From Acidisoma sp. PAMC 29798 (GTDB lineage: Bacteria > Pseudomonadota > Alphaproteobacteria > Acetobacterales > Acetobacteraceae), in contig NZ_CP126994.1 of the NCBI RefSeq assembly GCF_030252425.1, positions 3,095,001 through 3,159,000 of the forward strand: a stretch of DNA of 64,000 nt. The letters run 5' to 3'. The notes beneath the pieces were generated by a model. It was given only the letters and a program-made list of their open reading frames with translations. It ran no database searches and was not told where the DNA came from. A program made the position numbers and the translations under genes. Below are positions 58,909 to 64,000 of this stretch, one piece after another. Numbering within the stretch: position 1 is the first letter of the stretch; each line of letters begins with the position of its first letter.

Positions 58909-60132
58909 ATGCGGATACGAGGCAGGCTGCGGGCGACCCTCATGGGCGCTTTGTCGGCAGCGATGGCGGCAACGGCCTGGCCAGCCCAGGGGCAGGCTGC
59001 GGGCAATGACATCGTCGTCGGCTTCGCGGTGGCGCTGTCCGGCGGACTGAACAGCGTGGATGGCGACGCCACCAAGATGGCGCAGCTCTGGATCGACCAG
59101 ACCAATGCCCACGGCGGCTTGCTCGGTCGGCAGATCAAGTCTGTCTACGCGGACACCAAGACCGACCGCGTGGAGGGTGCCCGCGCTGGGCTGAAGGTTC
59201 TGGGGGAAGGCGCTCAGCTTGTTTTCGTGACCGCTGACTACGACTACGGCGCCCCGGCCGCGTTGCAGGCGCAAAAGGCGGGCAAGATGTCGGTCTTCCT
59301 GGGCGCCTCCGATGCCAAGGCCGGCGTGATCGGCGTCGGGCCCTATTCCTTCACCGCCGAGAAGGTGGCGCAGCTTGAAGGCGCCATGATGGCCGAGTGG
59401 GGCTACGAGAAGAAGGGCTATCGCCGCGCCTATGTGCTGGAAGACAGCTCGATCGAATATGACAAGTCAACCTGCGCGGGATTTCAATGGGCCTTCCCAA
59501 AGGAAGGCGGCACCATCATCGGTACCGATACGTTCAAGAACGACGATCCTTCCATCAGTTCGCAGGTCACGCGCATTAGCAATGCTGTGCGCGACCACAA
59601 GGTGGATGCGCTGATGCTCTGCACCTATAATCCGGGCGGATCGAGCGCGATTCGCCAAATTCGCGATGGCGGCGTCACCTTGCCGATCCTGAGTGGCTCT
59701 TCCATGGACGGCACTTATTGGATCGACGCCGTGCCGGGGCTCAAGGATTTCTATCTGCCGGTGGAGGCCGTCGTCTCGGGTGATCCGCGCCCGGCCGTGC
59801 AGCAGTTGACGGCGGAATACGCAGCGAAATACGGCAAGGCGCCGAGTTCCCAATATGCCTATCCGATCTATGCCTGGCTGCAGCTTTGGGCCAAGGCCGT
59901 GACCACCGCTGGCACCACCGATGCGAAAGCCGTGTCGGCGATCATGCAGACCTATACCGATCAGCCGACGGTATTAGGTCCGCGCAGCTTCACGCCCCGG
60001 ATGCATATCCAGACCAATATTCCCATGACGATCGTGGATATCGCCGGCGGCAAGCAGATCGCCATCACCCAATGGCAGGTCAAAGCGCCCATTCCGCTGG
60101 CTGTGATCTATCGGTTGAAAAAGGCGCCCTGA
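58909..60132 (+). CDS. ABC transporter substrate-binding protein, branched-chain amino acid type
   Basis: 407 residues from ATG 58909, with AGGAG seven nt upstream; the open frame to 58783 has no conserved start. The signal peptide MRIRGRLRATLMGALSAAMA is cut near GQA-AG. The mature protein follows the LivJ-type fold: DIVVGFAVALSGGLNSVDGD, INAHGG-like NAHGGLLGRQIKSVYADTK and VDALMLCTYNPGG. The ligand could be an amino acid, amide or urea. No permease or ATPase genes are next to it, so it is an orphan or shares another system. Confidence 0.88.
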   Translation: MRIRGRLRATLMGALSAAMAATAWPAQGQAAGNDIVVGFAVALSGGLNSVDGDATKMAQLWIDQTNAHGGLLGRQIKSVYADTKTDRVEGARAGLKVLGEGAQLVFVTADYDYGAPAALQAQKAGKMSVFLGASDAKAGVIGVGPYSFTAEKVAQLEGAMMAEWGYEKKGYRRAYVLEDSSIEYDKSTCAGFQWAFPKEGGTIIGTDTFKNDDPSISSQVTRISNAVRDHKVDALMLCTYNPGGSSAIRQIRDGGVTLPILSGSSMDGTYWIDAVPGLKDFYLPVEAVVSGDPRPAVQQLTAEYAAKYGKAPSSQYAYPIYAWLQLWAKAVTTAGTTDAKAVSAIMQTYTDQPTVLGPRSFTPRMHIQTNIPMTIVDIAGGKQIAITQWQVKAPIPLAVIYRLKKAP

Positions 60133-60208
60133 GAGCCGAAACGTGTGACCCATCGAGGCGGTAGCGACTGGTGGCGCGGCGGCGCCATCAACGCTATCTA
60201 CGGCAACG

Positions 60209-61012
60209 ATGGGTAACTCCGAACTCGAGGATTTCGTCGGCCGCCACCGGCGTCTGTTCATTCTCACCGGCGCTGGATGCAGCACCGGTTCGGGCATACC
60301 CGACTACCGCGATGCCGATGGCCACTGGAAGCGTCCGCAGCCGGTCATGTTCCAGGCCTTCATGGGCAGCCCTGCAACGCGCCAACGCTATTGGGCGCGC
60401 AGTCTTGTCGGGTGGCAGCATTTCGGCGGCGCGGTGCCGAACGAGACGCATCGGGCCCTCGCGCGGCTGGAAGAGGCAGGCAAAAGCGAATTGCTGGTGA
60501 CGCAGAATGTGGACCGCCTGCATCAGGCCGCCGGGAGCATCGGTGTGGTCGATCTGCACGGAACCCTCGACCGCGTGCGCTGCATGGGCTGTGAGCGCAG
60601 GACGCCGCGTGAGGCGCTGCAGATGCAGTTGCTGCGGCTCAATCCGGGCTGGATCGACAGCGAGGCCGCTCGCGCGCCGGATGGCGATGCCGATCTGATC
60701 CACACCGACTTCTCGTCCTTCATCGTGCCGCCATGCGGGGAATGCGGCGGCATCTTGAAACCAGACGTCGTGTTCTTTGGCGAGAGCGTGCCGATGGACC
60801 GCGTCATTGCGGCGAGCCACGCGCTCAAGGCAGCCGACGCCATGCTCGTCGTCGGCTCGTCCCTGATGGTCTATTCCGGTTTTCGCTTCGTGCAAGCGGC
60901 GGTTCAGGCCGGAAAGCCCGTCGCCGTCGTCAACCTCGGACGCACGCGGGCGGATGCGATCCTGACGCTGAAAGTCGAACAGCCCTGCGCGGATGCGCTT
61001 GCCTTTCTGTGA
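60209..61012 (+). CDS. Sir2-family NAD-dependent protein deacetylase
   Basis: 267 residues. The NAD-binding GAGCSTGSGIPDYRD, TQNVDRLHQAAG and the catalytic His in DLHGTLDRVRC are all seen. The zinc site is CMGC and CGECGG. The family removes acetyl (or other acyl) groups from Lys with NAD+. Resembles class II sirtuins (SIRT4-like) in GIPDYRDADG. Starts 76 nt after the binding-protein gene; whether they share a transcript is unclear. Confidence 0.93.
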   Translation: MGNSELEDFVGRHRRLFILTGAGCSTGSGIPDYRDADGHWKRPQPVMFQAFMGSPATRQRYWARSLVGWQHFGGAVPNETHRALARLEEAGKSELLVTQNVDRLHQAAGSIGVVDLHGTLDRVRCMGCERRTPREALQMQLLRLNPGWIDSEAARAPDGDADLIHTDFSSFIVPPCGECGGILKPDVVFFGESVPMDRVIAASHALKAADAMLVVGSSLMVYSGFRFVQAAVQAGKPVAVVNLGRTRADAILTLKVEQPCADALAFL

Positions 61013-61030
61013 ACCCAAGGAGAAATCATC

Positions 61031-61921
61031 ATGGTCAAGCGTAGCCTTCGCACCGCCCTCGAAGCCGACGAATTTATCGCAGCGCCTGGCATCCAGGACA
61101 TGATCACGGCCGTGATCAGCAATGATGTCGGGTTCGATTTCGTCTATGCGACCGGCTACTGGCTGACGGCATCGGCCTATGGGCTGCCCGATGCCGGCAT
61201 CGCGACCTATAGCCAGATGCTCGACCGTGTCACCACGCTCACGCGCACCGTCAATGCGAGCGTCATCGCCGATGCCGATACCGGCTATGGCGGCCTGCTC
61301 AACGTGCATCATACCGTGCGTGGGTATGAGGAAGCGGGCGTATCGGCGATCCAGATCGAGGATCAGGAATTCCCCAAGAAATGCGGCCATACGCCGTTCA
61401 AGCGGCTCGTGCCGATGATCGACATGGTCGAGAAGATCAAGGTCGCTTGTGAGGCGCGGCGCAATCCCCGCGAAACGCTGATCGTCGCGCGTACCGATGT
61501 CCGCCAGAGCGAAGGGTATGAGGGCGCCCTCCGTCGTGGCCTGGCTTATGGCGAGGCCGGCGCGGACATCATCTTCCTCGAAGCACTGGAAAGCGAGGAG
61601 GAGATGCGCATGGCCGGGCGGCAGGTGACCAAGCCGCTGATGGCCAATATGGCCGATGGCGGCAAGACACCCATCCGCTCGGCCGATGAATTGAAGGCGC
61701 TCGGCCATAGCCTTGCGATCTATCCGTCATTGACCGGTTTGGCGGCAGCCCAGGCCGCGCATAATGCTTTGAGCGAATTCAAGCGGCTGGGCACCAGCGA
61801 TGCCCCTTCGATTCCGCTGTTCCCCTTCAAAGCCTTTAACAGGCTGATCGGCTTCGAGGAGGTTTGGGCGTTCGAACGGCGTTGGGCGCGCGACGCACAG
61901 CGCCCGGAGTCTGAGGGCTAG
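61031..61921 (+). CDS. Isocitrate lyase/PEP mutase family protein
   Basis: 296 residues. The signature KKCGHTPFKR, with catalytic Cys, follows QIEDQEFP, and the metal site includes ADADTGYGG. The family includes methylisocitrate lyase, oxaloacetate decarboxylase and PEP mutase; the KKCGH motif favours a lyase or carboxyvinyl-type activity, but the substrate is not certain. CAAGGAG about nine nt upstream fits ATG 61031; the gene follows sir2 by 18 nt. Confidence 0.88.
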   Translation: MVKRSLRTALEADEFIAAPGIQDMITAVISNDVGFDFVYATGYWLTASAYGLPDAGIATYSQMLDRVTTLTRTVNASVIADADTGYGGLLNVHHTVRGYEEAGVSAIQIEDQEFPKKCGHTPFKRLVPMIDMVEKIKVACEARRNPRETLIVARTDVRQSEGYEGALRRGLAYGEAGADIIFLEALESEEEMRMAGRQVTKPLMANMADGGKTPIRSADELKALGHSLAIYPSLTGLAAAQAAHNALSEFKRLGTSDAPSIPLFPFKAFNRLIGFEEVWAFERRWARDAQRPESEG

Positions 61922-61968
61922 TCTAGAGCACAATGGATTAAAGCCGGTTCAACGACCAAGTCTCCCGT

Positions 61969-61992
61969 CATGGCATGCGAAGGCATGCCATG
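61969..61992 (+). terminator. Hairpin behind the lyase gene
   Basis: A perfect 10-bp stem (CATGGCATGC / GCATGCCATG) with loop GAAG lies 48 nt beyond the stop codon, without a T-tract. It lies near a sequence ending GCCGGTTCAAC that resembles dispersed alphaproteobacterial intergenic repeats. Confidence 0.5.
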
Positions 61993-62040
61993 GTGAGGGC
62001 CGAGCGATTCAGACCCAGCGCATGCCGCTCTCAGCCAGCC

Positions 62041-62265
62041 TCACCTCTTGCGCGCCGACCGCATCGACCCCCACACGAGAATTGCCGCGAGGCCCGCGAA
62101 GAGCACAAGCGCGGGCAACGGCGCCGCCAATCCAAGACGTGGCAGCACCAGCCAGACCATCGCCAGCCACGACACGATCGATCCGGCATAAACGCCGTCA
62201 TCGACGAAGACGGACCAGATCTCGTTCCGCACCATCGTCAAACTCGCCAGCACCCGGTTGCTCAT
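62041..62265 (-). CDS. Small two-TM membrane protein
   Basis: 74 residues from ATG 62265, family not recognised. After MSNRVLASLTMVRNEIWSVF, two hydrophobic segments follow (about 27-45 and 50-68), ending with a basic tail (MRSARKR) that should stay in the cytoplasm. The ATG overlaps the COG4280-like stop in ATGA, so it is probably a small partner of that permease-like protein. A longer start at 62397 would run inside that gene. Confidence 0.6.
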   Translation of the reverse strand: MSNRVLASLTMVRNEIWSVFVDDGVYAGSIVSWLAMVWLVLPRLGLAAPLPALVLFAGLAAILVWGSMRSARKR

Positions 62266-63005
62266 CGCACGACACCCGCAACGCTGCGGCGACACAGCGA
62301 TACAGTGCCGAGTGCCACGACCAGAAAGCCGATGCCGAGTGCCACGAGCGAGACATCGCCGCCGGGCCAGACGATCGCCGCGCCCTCCCCGATCCAAAAT
62401 GTCCCAAAGGCACAGAGCAAAACACCGACGATGAACTTCAGCGCGTTCTCGGGGATCATCGATACCGGCCGGCGCAATGCGAAGCCCAGCAATATGACGA
62501 GCGCCAGCGCCGCCAAGGCGCCGAGGGAGGCCGGCAGCAATAACCCGCGCCCTGCCGCGCCCACCGCGATAACGATGAAGACCACCTCGATCCCCTCGAT
62601 CATCGTAATTTTAAACGCGGTCGTGACGGCGAGCGCGTCCCAGCCGACAGCCGCAGGCGCCGCGCCAAGAGTGTGCCGTTGCCGGTGATAGAGCGCATCT
62701 TCGTCGTGCAGGGCAATCACCCCCGCGCTGCGGAGAATGGCCTTCCTGAGCCACCGCATGCCGAACAGCAGCAGCAAGGCGCCGACGCCCAATTGCACCG
62801 CGTGAAGCGGAATGCGCGTCAGCAGCGGGCCGAGCACCGCCACCAACAGCAACAGGACCAACAGGCCGAGCGCACTGCCGCCCAGGGCGCTGCGCCAGCC
62901 CCGCGTGGCGCCGACCGCCAGCACGACGGTCAAGGCCTCCACGAACTCCACCAGGGAGGCGAGAAAGGCCGCAAGCACGGAAGGTCCGGCATGAAGCAGA
63001 TCCAC
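62262..63005 (-). CDS. COG4280-type predicted membrane protein
   Basis: 247 residues from GTG 63005 (GGAGAG about ten nt upstream); TTG 63077 and GTG 62978 are alternatives. There are about seven transmembrane segments. Two related Glu motifs, ASLVEFVEALTVVLAVG and KITMIEGIEVVFIVIAV, recall the REGxE motifs of FTR1 iron permeases and other seven-TM transporters. The central loop RWLRKAILRSAG-x-IALHDED is typical of COG4280. Transport of a metal is possible but unproven. Divergent from the AtoE-like gene. Confidence 0.65.
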   Translation of the reverse strand: MDLLHAGPSVLAAFLASLVEFVEALTVVLAVGATRGWRSALGGSALGLLVLLLLVAVLGPLLTRIPLHAVQLGVGALLLLFGMRWLRKAILRSAGVIALHDEDALYHRQRHTLGAAPAAVGWDALAVTTAFKITMIEGIEVVFIVIAVGAAGRGLLLPASLGALAALALVILLGFALRRPVSMIPENALKFIVGVLLCAFGTFWIGEGAAIVWPGGDVSLVALGIGFLVVALGTVSLCRRSVAGVVR

Positions 63006-63089
63006 AGGCTTCGCTCTCTCCGTTAGTGCGGCGTCTATATCGCCCAATGCGGATCCTGCATAAGCCGCGCAGAACAATGGGACGATGAC

Positions 63090-64000
63090 ATGCCGACCAG
63101 CACCGCACCGCGCGCCACAGGCGGCGCGCCGCTCGCCCGCATCACCAGCGTCTTCGTCTATCTGTTCGAGCGCCTGCTGCCGGAGCCCTTCGTCTTCGCC
63201 ATCCTGCTGTCGGTGATGACGGCCATCCTCGCCTTCATCTTCGCCCCCAAGAACACGGTGCCGGAGGTGCTGTCAGGTTGGTATGCCGGTATCTTCCAGA
63301 TTTTCCCCTTCGCCTTTCAGATGGTGCTGATCCTGGTCACGGGCTATGCGCTGACCAGTTCGCGCCCGGTCTCGGCCGTGCTGCGGGCCCTCGCTGCCCT
63401 GCCGCGCACGCCGCGTCAGGCCGTGGCGCTGACCGTGCTGGTCGCGCTCGTCACCGTCGCACTCAACTGGGGCTTCGGCCTCGTCGCCTCCGCGATCTTC
63501 GCGCGGGAAGTGGCCAAGCGCCACAGGCTCGATTTCGCCTGGCTGCTGGCCGGGGCCTATAGCGGCTTCCTGATGTTCCCGCCGGGCCTTTCGAGTTCCA
63601 TCGCCCTCGCGCAGGCGACACCCGGCTCACCGCTCAATATCACGCAGAAGCTCACCGGTCAGATCGTGCCGCTCAGCCACTCCCTGCTAGCGCCCTTCAA
63701 CATCGTGCCGGTGGTCATCCTGTTCATCGTCCTGCCGTTCGTCTTCAGCCGCATGGAGCCGGCGGAATCAGATATGCAGCCGGCCGACCAAGCGCGGCTG
63801 GTAGCCGAGGATGTGCCCAAGGTGCGGGCGCCTGATGCGGGCTTGGGCGGTCTGCTCGACCGCGCCTGGATCCTCAACCTGTGTCTGGTGGTCGCGGCCT
63901 TCGGCTATCTCGGCATGCAGATGGCGCGCGGCACCTTCCATCTCGACATCAATTCGCTGATCCTGATCTTCCTCGCCCTGGGCCTACTGCTGCATTGGCG
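63090..64000 (+). CDS. Short-chain fatty acid transporter AtoE-like (partial)
   Basis: 303 codons are visible; the frame stays open at the window edge. The AtoE/TIGR00366 pattern is clear: ITSVFVYLFERLLPEPFVFA, then QIFPFAFQMVLILVTGYALT, LNWGFGLVASAIFAREVAKR and GAYSGFLMFPPGLSSSIALA. This 10-12 TM permease family is associated with acetoacetate and short-chain fatty acid uptake. ATG 63090 fits the family start. The gene needs sequence beyond 64000 to be completed. Confidence 0.85.
   Translation, partial: MPTSTAPRATGGAPLARITSVFVYLFERLLPEPFVFAILLSVMTAILAFIFAPKNTVPEVLSGWYAGIFQIFPFAFQMVLILVTGYALTSSRPVSAVLRALAALPRTPRQAVALTVLVALVTVALNWGFGLVASAIFAREVAKRHRLDFAWLLAGAYSGFLMFPPGLSSSIALAQATPGSPLNITQKLTGQIVPLSHSLLAPFNIVPVVILFIVLPFVFSRMEPAESDMQPADQARLVAEDVPKVRAPDAGLGGLLDRAWILNLCLVVAAFGYLGMQMARGTFHLDINSLILIFLALGLLLHW

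Noticed and set aside
1-64000. CRISPR arrays, rRNA genes, prophage structural genes
   Set aside because: No regularly spaced repeats, rRNA sequence or phage head/tail proteins were seen.

Overview
The window is a high-GC (mostly 60-68 %) chromosomal segment of an alphaproteobacterium. The NDUFA12-type complex I accessory subunit at the left edge is alphaproteobacterial/mitochondrial. The stand-alone TSCPD protein, the LON-domain/YbbN/Trm112 operon and the style of the type II secretion cluster fit Rhodospirillales, most likely Acetobacteraceae; that last step is inference from gene content, not a database result.

Layout. 1-5370 is ordinary core: NDUFA12 (partial), a TSCPD protein, UDP-glucose dehydrogenase, an operon of YbbN-like thioredoxin, LON-domain protein and Trm112, and tRNA-Gly(GCC). 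5371 to about 12243 is an accessory patch directly behind the tRNA: a frameshifted plasmid-type gene, a small coiled-coil protein, an SDR gene, an IS21-family element (7170-9612) whose two ends cut into two unrelated genes (an SDR tail and a haloalkane dehalogenase body), an ABC-2 transporter pair and the cut-off head of a glycosyltransferase gene. 12358-18640 holds an ECF sigma/NrsF pair co-directional with a radical SAM/SPASM gene, a DoxD-like gene plus a DoxX/NDH-2 fusion, and a TetR regulator. 19219-20909 is a YjbR/MmcQ gene interrupted by an IS256-family element with a perfect 8-bp target duplication.

The most interesting system is at 22386-25338: a compact operon encoding a photoactive yellow protein (PYP) with the chromophore cysteine, a PAS-PAS-GGDEF diguanylate cyclase and a PYP-type p-coumarate:CoA ligase. 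The ligase would supply the activated chromophore, the PYP would sense blue light, and the cyclase is the likely output partner, giving a probable light-to-c-di-GMP route built from separate proteins rather than one fused photoreceptor.

25346-33627 carries YidB, a two-TM protein, a prohibitin-type SPFH protein, a GST, a large Orn/Lys/Arg decarboxylase, PPK2 and an MFS transporter. 33757-45150 is a type II secretion system (GspJ, I, H, F, E, G, K, D, M, L and a GspC/N-like protein) with an embedded lytic transglycosylase and a Tat-exported Rieske protein; gspG is inverted. Upstream and translationally coupled to the GspC/N-like gene is a run of three HflK/HflC-type SPFH proteins and a P-type metal ATPase (45147-51227). 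A secreted phosphoesterase/phospholipase C-type enzyme (51311-53284) and the prepilin peptidase GspO (53584-54339) complete this exporter neighbourhood. 54362-64000 holds an ABC exporter, DNA ligase D, a branched-chain-amino-acid-type binding protein, a sirtuin, an isocitrate lyase/PEP mutase family enzyme, two membrane proteins and the start of an AtoE-type short-chain fatty acid transporter.

Non-coding signals include two SigF-like promoters, a likely MarR operator, several intrinsic terminators and three copies of a dispersed palindromic element. No CRISPR array or rRNA was seen.
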